A DNA stretch of 64,000 bases from Paenibacillus sp. W2I17 (GTDB taxonomy: Bacteria > Bacillota > Bacilli > Paenibacillales > Paenibacillaceae): assembly GCF_030815985.1 (NCBI RefSeq), contig NZ_JAUSXM010000001.1, forward strand, positions 5,022,001 to 5,086,000. Direction: 5' to 3'. Shown piece after piece: positions 44,665 to 52,814 of this stretch. Below the pieces are notes generated by a model. The model made no database searches. It saw only the letters and a list, made by a program, of their open reading frames with translations, and had not been told where the DNA came from. Each line of letters opens with the position of its first letter. Positions within the stretch are counted from its first letter, which is position 1. The position numbers and the translations under genes were made by a program.

Positions 44665-46622
44665 CGGTGCTTCACCCGATCCCGCACTTCGGCCTGCTTC
44701 GCAGCATTGAAGCGTACTTTGTAATCTCCGGTCAGATAGCCGGTTACGCGGCGCAACCGCTGGAAGTGTACATGGTTCTCGTGGGCTTCACAGCTTGGGC
44801 ATACATCCCCGATGACGCCTTCATAACCACATGCAGGGCAGCGATCAATCGGGTGATTAATGGAGAAATATCCGATATCCTGCGCCAGTGCATACTGTAC
44901 AATTCGCAGGAAAGCTGTGGTGTTGGCCCGAACGTTTCCGTCAAGCTCCACATAGGAGATTGCACCCGCGTTACATAATGTATGGAACGGGGCCTCCAGT
45001 TCAATCTTCCGATAAGCTGGAAGAGTGTGGTATACCGGGATATGGAATGAGTTCGTATAATACTCCCGATCATTAACTCCAGGAATGAGACCATAATGCT
45101 CTCTGTCGATCTTCGTGAATTTGCCGGACAACCCTTCAGCAGGTGTGGCAAACAGTGTGATGTTTAAGTTATGCTGCTCGCTCATCCGGTCACAGAACTC
45201 TCTCATGGTCCGAATAATGTTGAGCGCTTCGCGGTGTACATGAGGGTCCTGCCCGTGATGACGCCCATAGAGAGCTGTCATACATTCAGCGAGGCCGATA
45301 AAACCAAGGGATAACGTGCCGTGTTTCAGCAGATCCGCAACGGGTTCATTGGGAGCGAGCTGCTCTCCACCTTCCCATACACCCTCCCGCATCATGAAAT
45401 CGGATGCCTTCGCAGGTTGCGCGGTCTGGATTCGGTAGCGATGTAACAGACCGTTAGCAGCATTATGCATCACGGATTCCAGTGCGGTGTAGAATCCTGC
45501 CCGATCCGCAACGGCTCTGCTGCCTTGGCAGATACCAAACCGGATGCCGAGCTTGACGAGGTTAATGGTGTTGAAGGACAGATTACCTTTACCACTTTGA
45601 CGATTGCGACCAAAGCGGTCAGCCAGTGTACGTGTGCGGCATCCCATAGTTGCGATGATCGTATCCGGATCTTCTGGATGATAGAAAGGCAGATTGAAAG
45701 AGGCATCCACATTGACAAAGTTGGGATACATCCGCCGGGATGAACAGGTGACTGCGAGCCGGAACAGATCATAGTTCGGCTCTCCTTGAGCCTGATTGAT
45801 CCCCTGTTTACATTGGAAAATATGTTGAGGGAACACGGGAGTCTCCCCGTTGCCCAGGCCACGGATGGTTGCTTCCAGCAACGAGCGTGATACCAACCGA
45901 CCTTCTGCTGATGTACATAATCCATAGTTCAGTGAAGTAAATGGAATCTGACCACCCGCCCGGCTGCTCATCGTATTCAGGTTATGAATCAGTGATTCAG
46001 CAGCTTGTCCTGTCTCCAATTCAGTCTCTTCATAGGCGAAGGCATATGCCCACGGACACTGATTCTTCGCTTCGATGCTGTCCAGATGAAGCTGTTCATC
46101 CTCGAGCAGGGCATGCTCACCAAAGAGCCGTTGCCCTTTGCGATAATGTTTGCGGAAGGATCGCTGTACATAAGGGGCCAAATCCCAGTCAATTTTATTG
46201 GCCGATACACCGCCATATTGACTGTTCTGCTGGGATTGGAAGATGATCGCAACCAGAGCCATGGCAGACATGATCGTCTGAGGTGTACGAACCGATCCGT
46301 TACCAGTGTTGAAACCCGCAGCGAGGAGACGGTCAAACGGGATAAAGATACAGTTGGTCGTTCCGAGTGCATACTGATCCAGATCGTGTACATACAGATC
46401 TCCGTTCTCCACAGCTTGAGCAAGCTCTTCCGGCAACACATGACGCAGAGCATGCCACTTGGCGGTCTCCGAACCGAGCCTGCTCATCTTACCGCTGAAG
46501 GAGTCTCCGTTCAGATTGGCATTTTCCCTCAGCGTATCGGCGTCTTCTGCGCCAATAATTCGTCTTCCCAGGTCGGATAATAGATCGGATGCCGGTGGAG
46601 TGGCATACTCAAGCATGTTCAT
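44661..46622 (-). CDS. nrdD: Anaerobic ribonucleoside-triphosphate reductase
   Basis: A 653-aa class III reductase making deoxynucleotides without oxygen. It shows ENANLNG and QQNSQYGG in the N-terminal half, a structural zinc site CPACG...CPSC (about residues 590-610) and the glycyl-radical motif RRVTGYL with Gly628. The protein starts directly with the catalytic barrel; the about 90-residue ATP cone found in E. coli NrdD is missing, so dATP inhibition may be absent. AGGAGG lies upstream of the ATG. The promoter carries FNR and NrdR boxes. It is expressed with nrdG. Confidence 0.94.
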   Translation of the reverse strand: MNMLEYATPPASDLLSDLGRRIIGAEDADTLRENANLNGDSFSGKMSRLGSETAKWHALRHVLPEELAQAVENGDLYVHDLDQYALGTTNCIFIPFDRLLAAGFNTGNGSVRTPQTIMSAMALVAIIFQSQQNSQYGGVSANKIDWDLAPYVQRSFRKHYRKGQRLFGEHALLEDEQLHLDSIEAKNQCPWAYAFAYEETELETGQAAESLIHNLNTMSSRAGGQIPFTSLNYGLCTSAEGRLVSRSLLEATIRGLGNGETPVFPQHIFQCKQGINQAQGEPNYDLFRLAVTCSSRRMYPNFVNVDASFNLPFYHPEDPDTIIATMGCRTRTLADRFGRNRQSGKGNLSFNTINLVKLGIRFGICQGSRAVADRAGFYTALESVMHNAANGLLHRYRIQTAQPAKASDFMMREGVWEGGEQLAPNEPVADLLKHGTLSLGFIGLAECMTALYGRHHGQDPHVHREALNIIRTMREFCDRMSEQHNLNITLFATPAEGLSGKFTKIDREHYGLIPGVNDREYYTNSFHIPVYHTLPAYRKIELEAPFHTLCNAGAISYVELDGNVRANTTAFLRIVQYALAQDIGYFSINHPIDRCPACGYEGVIGDVCPSCEAHENHVHFQRLRRVTGYLTGDYKVRFNAAKQAEVRDRVKHR

Positions 46623-46669
46623 ATAAGGTTCCTCCTAAAATGATTTGGTTATCATTCAATTCACGTTAA

Positions 46670-46739
46670 ATACTATATGTAGATTCGTATTATCCATTTA
46701 TAAACTATATGTGGTTTTTTGGGTGTGATAATGGTCACA
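46670..46739 (-). promoter_or_regulatory. nrdDG promoter with FNR box and two NrdR boxes
   Basis: TGTGATAATGGTCACA (46724-46739) is a perfect TGTGA-N6-TCACA FNR/CRP-type box. On the minus strand TATAAA (46702-46697) is a good -10; with the start near 46690 the box is centred at about -41.5, as for class II FNR activation. NrdR-like cores CTATATGTAG (46673) and CTATATGTGG (46705) lie 32 bp apart, the usual spacing of paired NrdR boxes, around the -10 and start. Confidence 0.75.
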
Positions 46740-47103
46740 CAACGTAGTGGGCAAAATGGACTTTCCTTTAATTGCTGCGGATAAAGGTTCCCAAAGTTTG
46801 AGTAGAAGCGTATAATTTCTAGTTATCCTGCAAGGATAATTATCCGAAGTCGGACAAGATAGACTTTAATCAAGCTGAAAAGGCGATTGCAATACATTTT
46901 CGGTCTTTAAACTATCAGTTCAAGACCTGCTTTTGTCCAAAAACGGGCTATCGGCAGGCAGTATGATTCTCTTTTACTTCTACGGTGTTAATCATATAAG
47001 TATAGATTGTGACAGCTATTCGGAATCTTGATGAACCCTTGTACGTGATTAAACATTCTGATATACAGATTAGAAAGTGCAGCTAAGACAAAAGGGGTGG
47101 ATC
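46740..47103. other. Promoter and long leader of the GAF-kinase gene
   Basis: TTCCCA (46788-46793) and TATAAT (46811-46816) with 17-bp spacing form a promoter, leaving a leader of about 280 bases. The leader contains hairpins ATCCTGCAAGGAT (46825 area) and GGTCTT / AAGACC (46919-46944). I cannot match it to a known riboswitch and see no small gene. Confidence 0.45.
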
Positions 47104-48741
47104 ATGGGGACGGCAGAAGGCATTACGAGAGGCTTCTATGAAGATATAAAGGAAGCTGCGGCCCATATCGTAGACGTATTAAGCGGTATATTGAAGGTCA
47201 ATACCATCTTTGTTGCCACGAATGACGGGGTGACCAATGTCATTTTGGAGGCCTTTAATCGTACGGAAGAGTTAGTTGTTAAAGGCAGTGTACTTCCATT
47301 TACGGATTCATATTGCAGTCTGGTATTAAGAGACAACGGTAGCGTTCTTACGATTCCGGATACATGTGAACATCCGATGACACGATCCATGGGCGTTACG
47401 AGCGGACTTGGCAATCGCTTCTTCGTGGGCGTGCCTATTATGAGAAGATCGGGCGAAACATTTGGTACCATCTGTCTGATGGATGATCCTGGTTATGTGA
47501 TCAGCGAAACCGATATGAAGACAATGAAGGCGATGGCTGTATTCCTGGGCTATGTTGACGATCTGGAGAGCACGTTGCATGTTCAAGAGCGGAAATTGAG
47601 TGATTCGGAACAAATGCAAGAACAGCTCCAGGCAGAGAAAGAACGTGCCGAATCTGAGGCCATGACCAAAACACAGATGTTGAAATTGATGAGTCACGAG
47701 ATTCGCAATCCTTTGAACGGTATTTTGGGACTGACAGATCTGATGCGCACACCGGATATGCCCGAGGAGCAGTCTGAATATGTGAACATGATTGAGACGA
47801 GCGGTAATATTCTGCTTTCCTTGCTGAATAATATGATGAATTTCAACATTAATGAAGCAGGTAAAACGGTTATACATGATGATCCGTTTGATCTGGTAGG
47901 TACCATTGAGAATACCGTGTATCTCTATGCCGGGATTGCGACAGGCAAGAACATTGAGTTGGGATTAAATCTTGAACTGAATGTATCTCAAGTGTTCGTT
48001 GGTGATGAAGTCAAGATTGGACAGTTGCTTGCACACGTCATTCAATATGCTCTCGATTCAACGCGTGAAGGTTCGGTTCTGATCACAGCAGTGGTGAACG
48101 GAGAAGAATTGGAAGAGACCGGAACACTTCTGCTCAAGGTGAAGTACACGGGTCAGATGTTATCGGACAAGAAGACACAAACTTTTAACAGCCAAGATGA
48201 AAATTTGAATATCCAAAAACTGATTGGAAGCAATCTGGGTTTAGCTGTAAGCCAGAATCTTGCCATTCTCATGCATGGCCGTATTCAGGTGAGCAGTGTG
48301 AAGGAAAATGAGACGGAATTCAACATTTCCCTTCCGTTACGCAGATACTGGGAGTTACCTCAACTCGCAAGTGTTCAGCAGCGATTAAAAGGGAAAAAGG
48401 TGTTACTTGCCAAGGATCCTGACATTCTGCAAGGCGTCTCTTCCCTGATGCGTAGGTGGGAGATGGATGTACACATGACCTCGGGTTTGACATTAGCGCA
48501 TGATTGGATCAAGGAAGGATTCATGCCGGATGTAGCCGTTGTGGATATGGGATTACTGGAAGGCGGCGCGGTTGATTTTGTACATGAACTGAAACAGCGA
48601 CTGGAGAATCTGCCTGTCATTGTTCTTGTTCCTTATGGTATGCACATTGAATTGCATGAAGCAGAAGCCTTTGATGCTGTTCTGACCAAGCCAGTCAGAC
48701 AGGCTGATCTGTTGAATGCATTGAGTATTACTTTGCCTTAA
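47104..48741 (+). CDS. GAF sensor hybrid kinase-like protein with degenerate ATPase and receiver
   Basis: A 545-aa protein. An N-terminal GAF domain (about residues 10-160) is followed by a coiled coil, a dimerisation/phospho-acceptor helix with a good H-box (MSHEIRNPLNG, His near 197), an ATPase-like domain (about 250-410) and a C-terminal receiver-like domain (about 425-545). The ATP site is poor: the N-box reads QYALDS where an Asn is expected, the DxGxG loop is KYTGQML, and only GSNLGLAVS recalls the G2 box. The receiver keeps VVDMGLL and a late Lys. It may be a signalling pseudo-kinase. The start follows AGGGG. Confidence 0.78.
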   Translation: MGTAEGITRGFYEDIKEAAAHIVDVLSGILKVNTIFVATNDGVTNVILEAFNRTEELVVKGSVLPFTDSYCSLVLRDNGSVLTIPDTCEHPMTRSMGVTSGLGNRFFVGVPIMRRSGETFGTICLMDDPGYVISETDMKTMKAMAVFLGYVDDLESTLHVQERKLSDSEQMQEQLQAEKERAESEAMTKTQMLKLMSHEIRNPLNGILGLTDLMRTPDMPEEQSEYVNMIETSGNILLSLLNNMMNFNINEAGKTVIHDDPFDLVGTIENTVYLYAGIATGKNIELGLNLELNVSQVFVGDEVKIGQLLAHVIQYALDSTREGSVLITAVVNGEELEETGTLLLKVKYTGQMLSDKKTQTFNSQDENLNIQKLIGSNLGLAVSQNLAILMHGRIQVSSVKENETEFNISLPLRRYWELPQLASVQQRLKGKKVLLAKDPDILQGVSSLMRRWEMDVHMTSGLTLAHDWIKEGFMPDVAVVDMGLLEGGAVDFVHELKQRLENLPVIVLVPYGMHIELHEAEAFDAVLTKPVRQADLLNALSITLP

Positions 48742-48768
48742 ATCATAATCATAGATAAATCTTTATGC

Positions 48769-48797
48769 GGCGCACCCTATAGGTGCGTTTCTTTTCA
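48769..48797 (+). terminator. Terminator after kinase-like gene
   Basis: GCGCACC / GGTGCG stem followed by TTTCTTTTC. Confidence 0.75.
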
Positions 48798-48898
48798 TTT
48801 TCCATTTTCTGAGCCAAAGCCCTTTTATTCCGAGCTGGTTACGTTACAATAGAAAGTGAACTTCATCTTTATAACCAACAGAGGAGGATATGCAATCA

Positions 48899-49837
48899 AT
48901 GGATTATCGCAGATTAGGTGGAAGCGGACTGAAAGTAAGCGAGATCAGCCTGGGAAGCTGGCTGACGTACGGAGGGTATGTGGAACGTGAGAATGCGGTG
49001 AAATCAATTGAAACTGCATTTGATGAAGGAATTAACTTTTTTGATACTGCCAATGTATACGAACGGGGTGCAGCAGAAGAACTGCTGGGGCAGACGCTCA
49101 AAGCATATTCCCGTGACTCTTATGTACTTGCAACCAAAGTATTTGGCAAAATGGGTGATGGTCCGAATGACCAGGGGCTGTCTCGCAAACATATCAAGGA
49201 GCAATGTGAAGCCAGCTTGAAGCGCCTGGGCGTTGAATATGTGGATATCTATTACTGCCATCGTTATCATACCGAAACACCTATTGAAGAAACACTCCGC
49301 GCGCTCGATGATCTGGTACGCCAAGGCAAAGTGTTATATGTAGGTGTCAGCCAGTGGACTGCGGCTCAGATGGAAGCTGCGTTGGGTACAGCAGATCGTC
49401 TGCTCCTCGATCGTATCGTGGTCAATCAGCCGGTGTACAACATGTTTGACCGTTATATTGAAAATGAGATTATCCCGCTCGGCGAGCGTAAAGGCATCGG
49501 ACAAGTTGTATACTCCCCGCTTGCTCAAGGTCTATTGACCGGGAAATATACGTCCGTTTCCGATATCCCAGAGAATAGCCGTGCTGCCAAGCTAGGATGG
49601 AACGAAGGAAAGATCAATGCGGATCGCATCGGGAAAGTTCGTCAACTGATTGAAGTGGCGGACAAGCTGGATCTGAAGGTTGGCCAACTGGCCCTTGCCT
49701 GGATTCTGCGCCAAAACAATGTATCCAGTGCACTTGTAGGGGCGAGTCGTCCCGAGCAGGTAAAAGAGAACGCGGCTGCATCTGGCGTGAAGCTGGATGC
49801 TGCCATTGTTGAGGAGATTGAGAGCATCCTTGCTTGA
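48899..49837 (+). CDS. Aldo/keto reductase
   Basis: A 312-aa NADPH-dependent reductase of the Kv-beta/YghZ-like branch. It has the typical N-terminus MDYRRLGGSGLKVSEISLGSW, the catalytic Asp/Tyr in FDTANVYERGAAEELLG, Lys in LATKVFG, His in YYCHRYH, and the cofactor segment near LVGASRPEQV. ATG 48899 was chosen since AGGAGG lies 11 bases upstream; the ATG at 48890 is only two bases from it. It reduces aldehydes or glyoxal-type compounds; the exact substrate is unknown. Confidence 0.92.
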   Translation: MDYRRLGGSGLKVSEISLGSWLTYGGYVERENAVKSIETAFDEGINFFDTANVYERGAAEELLGQTLKAYSRDSYVLATKVFGKMGDGPNDQGLSRKHIKEQCEASLKRLGVEYVDIYYCHRYHTETPIEETLRALDDLVRQGKVLYVGVSQWTAAQMEAALGTADRLLLDRIVVNQPVYNMFDRYIENEIIPLGERKGIGQVVYSPLAQGLLTGKYTSVSDIPENSRAAKLGWNEGKINADRIGKVRQLIEVADKLDLKVGQLALAWILRQNNVSSALVGASRPEQVKENAAASGVKLDAAIVEEIESILA

Positions 49838-49881
49838 TCTGCCTGTCAGTACACAAGCTGAGATGATATGCAATGATCTAT

Positions 49882-49936
49882 AAAAAAAGGGATGTCCTGT
49901 ACGCCTGAATGGGCGAACGAGACATCCCTTTTTTGG
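49882..49936. terminator. Bidirectional terminator between convergent genes
   Basis: AAAAAAGGGATGTC / GACATCCCTTTTTT stem serves the aldo/keto reductase and the diguanylate cyclase genes. Confidence 0.88.
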
Positions 49937-49962
49937 AGAACGTTGAAAGGTTATATCGTATT

Positions 49963-51075
49963 TTAAAGTGTAAGAGGCAAGGAACGATAAGTTAAGGCAC
50001 ACACACGGTTACGCCCTGTATTCTTGGCTTCATATAAAGCACGGTCGGCCTGTTCGAAGAAATCGTCATCATCATGATCATCACAATGATCCGGATATAC
50101 GGCTACACCAATGGAGATGGTTAGACGTGTCGTGTGCCCGTCGGGCAGAGCAAAATGGTATTTCTCTACCGCCTGCCGGATAGATTCGGCGGTAGCAACG
50201 GCCTGACGGTGTCCACAGTCGAGCAAGAGAATGGCGAATTCTTCCCCACCGTTTCGTGACACGATATCAGCAGAACGTGCATGCTCAATGAGCAGTTGTC
50301 CAAGTTGCTTCAGGACCGCATCGCCAGCGGAATGACCATAGGTGTCGTTTACCTTTTTGAATCGGTCAATATCAATGGCAAGCAAGGAAAGCTTCTGTTG
50401 GTAATCTCGCGCACGCTGGAGTTCCAGTTGAAGTGATTTTTCGAACTGTCGTCGATTGCTCAGGTTGGTAAGATGATCGGTAGATGCTCTTTTTTCCAAT
50501 AGAAATAACATTTCATTGGATTTATTAATGAATTCTGCGATGAAATAGATAAATAATCCACCGGCAAAGGAAATGGTCATTTGTAACGGATATATCTTCA
50601 TTAATGAATTCATGCTGTCTGTATTCAACATAAGGATGATAAAGATTAATGTCATGCCAAGCAGATTCATTGTAATTATTTTGGTCAGTCTGGACCAGGG
50701 AGCATAGGCGAAGTATACACCGGACAGTCCGATCAGAGTCATGACAAAACCTGCATCTATGGCAGAGGATGATAAGCCGAACATCAGAATACGAAGGACC
50801 GAGATCATGAGTCCCGTAACAACCGAAGCCAATCCTCCCATATATACCGCTGCGGTAACGATGGCCAGATGCCGTAGATCTACAATTGTAGTCTCGTTCA
50901 GAGGGAAGGAATAGTTCATGAGTACTGTGCCATATATACCGAATAATAAGCCGCCGATCAACTGAACACGTAACGAGGGAAAAGGCAATCGGATACTATA
51001 GAACTTTGCGATGATCCCGGATACATACATAAACGTAATCATGACACAGATATTAATGAAAAAAGTGCTAAACAA
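49963..51075 (-). CDS. Diguanylate cyclase with 5TM sensor
   Basis: A 370-aa membrane enzyme making cyclic di-GMP. The N-terminal part has five to six helices (5TM-5TMR_LYT type, including LLFGIYGTVLMNYSFPL and HLAIVTAAVYMGGLAS), followed by a GGDEF domain (about residues 205-370) with an intact GGEEF active site and the inhibitory RxxD site (RSAD) five residues before it. The TTG at 51075 was chosen because GGGGG lies eight bases upstream; an in-frame ATG at 51141 adds 22 residues without a ribosome site. Confidence 0.88.
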   Translation of the reverse strand: MFSTFFINICVMITFMYVSGIIAKFYSIRLPFPSLRVQLIGGLLFGIYGTVLMNYSFPLNETTIVDLRHLAIVTAAVYMGGLASVVTGLMISVLRILMFGLSSSAIDAGFVMTLIGLSGVYFAYAPWSRLTKIITMNLLGMTLIFIILMLNTDSMNSLMKIYPLQMTISFAGGLFIYFIAEFINKSNEMLFLLEKRASTDHLTNLSNRRQFEKSLQLELQRARDYQQKLSLLAIDIDRFKKVNDTYGHSAGDAVLKQLGQLLIEHARSADIVSRNGGEEFAILLLDCGHRQAVATAESIRQAVEKYHFALPDGHTTRLTISIGVAVYPDHCDDHDDDDFFEQADRALYEAKNTGRNRVCALTYRSLPLTL

Positions 51076-51212
51076 CCGACATTCCCCCTTTTTACGCACA
51101 TCTCTATATTTTATCTGAAAAGTGGTGGTGTAGCGAACCATATTATCCCAAAATTATGAGGGGATTGCTGGGAAAGATGTTTTATTTGCATATACAGGAT
51201 GTTAGAGTGATA

Positions 51213-51250
51213 TTGACTTCAATATACAATGAGATTTATACTTAATCTAA
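51213..51250 (+). promoter_or_regulatory. perR promoter with PerR-type box over -10
   Basis: TTGACT and TTATAC are 17 bp apart. The box TTATACTTAATCTAA (51236-51250) covers the -10; its reverse TTAGATTAAGTATAA matches the dps and catalase boxes. This implies autoregulation. Confidence 0.7.
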
Positions 51251-51347
51251 GTCAAAATGTATTCCTTCTTTTTGGGAAGACCATCATAAGTAGAAGATCA
51301 GCGTCTGATTTCATATAAAATGGATCAATAATAAAGGAGAAATGGTT

Positions 51348-51743
51348 GTGAGAACTTTAAATCTGACGATACAACGGCAAGCGGTATATGATGTGGTGCG
51401 CCATTCAGAGGATCACCCGACAGCTGCTGATGTCATGAATCGACTCGTGGAACAAGGATATAATCTGGCCTATGGTACGGTGTATAATTCACTTCGTTAT
51501 CTGACGGACAAAGAATTGATAAGGGAGCTTAAACTCGGAGAGACAGCAAGCCGGTACGATGCCCGTATGGATGATCATCAGCATATTATGTGTGAAGTGT
51601 GCGGCAAAGTGGACGAGGTGATGACAGAGGTTCCTCCACAATGGATGAAACAGGTAGCTGAAGAAACCGGATATGCAATCGATCATGCTCATGTGGTCTT
51701 TGGAGGTGTCTGCGGGGAATGCAGAAACAAACGGATCAAGTGA
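51348..51743 (+). CDS. perR: PerR-like peroxide sensor, Fur family
   Basis: A Fur-family repressor of about 131 aa (133 if started at the ATG at 51342, which is only two bases from the AAAGGAG site; GTG 51348 has better spacing). The winged helix (residues about 20-85) includes TVYNSLRYLTDKELI; the zinc site is CEVCGK...CGECRNK; the DDHQHIMC segment and HAHVV supply the regulatory metal ligands of PerR. The box in its promoter matches those of dps and catalase nearby. A winged-helix gene overlaps its end by 25 bases. Confidence 0.87.
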   Translation: MRTLNLTIQRQAVYDVVRHSEDHPTAADVMNRLVEQGYNLAYGTVYNSLRYLTDKELIRELKLGETASRYDARMDDHQHIMCEVCGKVDEVMTEVPPQWMKQVAEETGYAIDHAHVVFGGVCGECRNKRIK

Positions 51744-52525
51744 AAATAAAACTGCCTGGCCGCCGTTTACCCCTAAGGGTTAAACCAGCCTTGTCTGACT
51801 CAACACCACTTGTGGACAATTGTCCTGTTACACGGCGTGTTATTCTGATCAGCCCGATGCCGGGGCAGGTTCATGAACTGGTAAAGGCCTTAACGGATAG
51901 CTGCTTTGATGTACTGGTCTTCCATCGCTGGGAACCGGATCTGCATGAGCGTCTTGTCTTTGATCTGTTAATCTATGATCTGTCTGTTGCTGGAACTATC
52001 GATGCATTTGCCGGCATTAGCAGCCGATTGAATCGTGAGGCTGAGCATACAACCCCTTGTCTGTATCTGGTCGGTGAGAAGATGATTGGCAGCGCAAGTG
52101 GACCGATGCTTCAGGAGGAATTGCTGGTGTGGCCTGCACGCCCGCAGGAAGCACTTTACCGGGTGCAGCGCATGATTGGCAACAGCCCTGCTTTGCCCAA
52201 CCGTGGTTTTTTGCCTGAGGAAGGGCACCGTATCGGGTTTAAGGATCTGTGGCTTGATCGTGAACGGATGAGTGTACAGCGCGATAATAACCGAATTCAT
52301 CTAACCAAGACCGAATATGATCTGTTACTCAAGCTGATTGATGCCAAAGGTGCAGTCATTTCCCGTGAGGAGATGCTCAGCGATATCTGGGAAACGGACT
52401 TTACGGGTGGAAGCAATGTGGTCGATGTTCATATCAAAAGCTTGCGCAAAAAATTGGGCGATAACGCATCTTCGCCGCAATATATTGTCACTGTAAGAGG
52501 AGTGGGCTACCGCCTGGCGGATTAG
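51719..52525 (+). CDS. Orphan OmpR-type winged-helix regulator with degenerate receiver
   Basis: A 268-aa protein. The C-terminal 95 residues are a clear OmpR/PhoB DNA-binding domain (HLTKTEYDLLLKLIDAKGAVISREEM...VVDVHIKSLRKKLG...VRGVGYRLAD). The N-terminal 150 residues resemble a receiver fold (RRVILISPMPGQVHELVKAL, FDLLIYDLS) but lack the acidic pair; the usual phospho-Asp position may be D in IYDLS. No kinase is adjacent. It overlaps perR by 25 bases, so it is co-regulated with it by peroxide, and may use a phosphorylation-independent signal. A terminator begins at its stop. Confidence 0.8.
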   Translation: MQKQTDQVKIKLPGRRLPLRVKPALSDSTPLVDNCPVTRRVILISPMPGQVHELVKALTDSCFDVLVFHRWEPDLHERLVFDLLIYDLSVAGTIDAFAGISSRLNREAEHTTPCLYLVGEKMIGSASGPMLQEELLVWPARPQEALYRVQRMIGNSPALPNRGFLPEEGHRIGFKDLWLDRERMSVQRDNNRIHLTKTEYDLLLKLIDAKGAVISREEMLSDIWETDFTGGSNVVDVHIKSLRKKLGDNASSPQYIVTVRGVGYRLAD

Positions 52526-52540
52526 TCCGCTTTTTTTTTT
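52517..52540 (+). terminator. Terminator after orphan regulator
   Basis: GCGGA / TCCGC stem overlapping the stop codon, then ten T residues. Confidence 0.88.
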
Positions 52541-52720
52541 GCCTAATGTTATCGTTCCCCTCATGTATTTTCGGGTAAAACCTAATGGATATAGTAAATC
52601 CGGATCACTTCCTTAAAAGCATGTTCATAGTTCATTCATGAAGTGTTGAAGAACCTCATCTTAATCTCATGTGAACCTCATGCAAGAGTAGAGAGGGACA
52701 TGTTAGAATCAATTTAACAG

Positions 52721-52735
52721 TTAGATCAAGTCTAA
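52721..52735 (+). promoter_or_regulatory. PerR-type box upstream of catalase
   Basis: TTAGATCAAGTCTAA differs by one base from the box at dps. It lies 80 bases before the catalase start. Confidence 0.7.
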
Positions 52736-52814
52736 ATGTATATTTAAACCGAAGCCGAATATGATCTTAATAGTAGATATATAACAGCCGTGAGACCCAT
52801 TAGAGGAGGACGAC

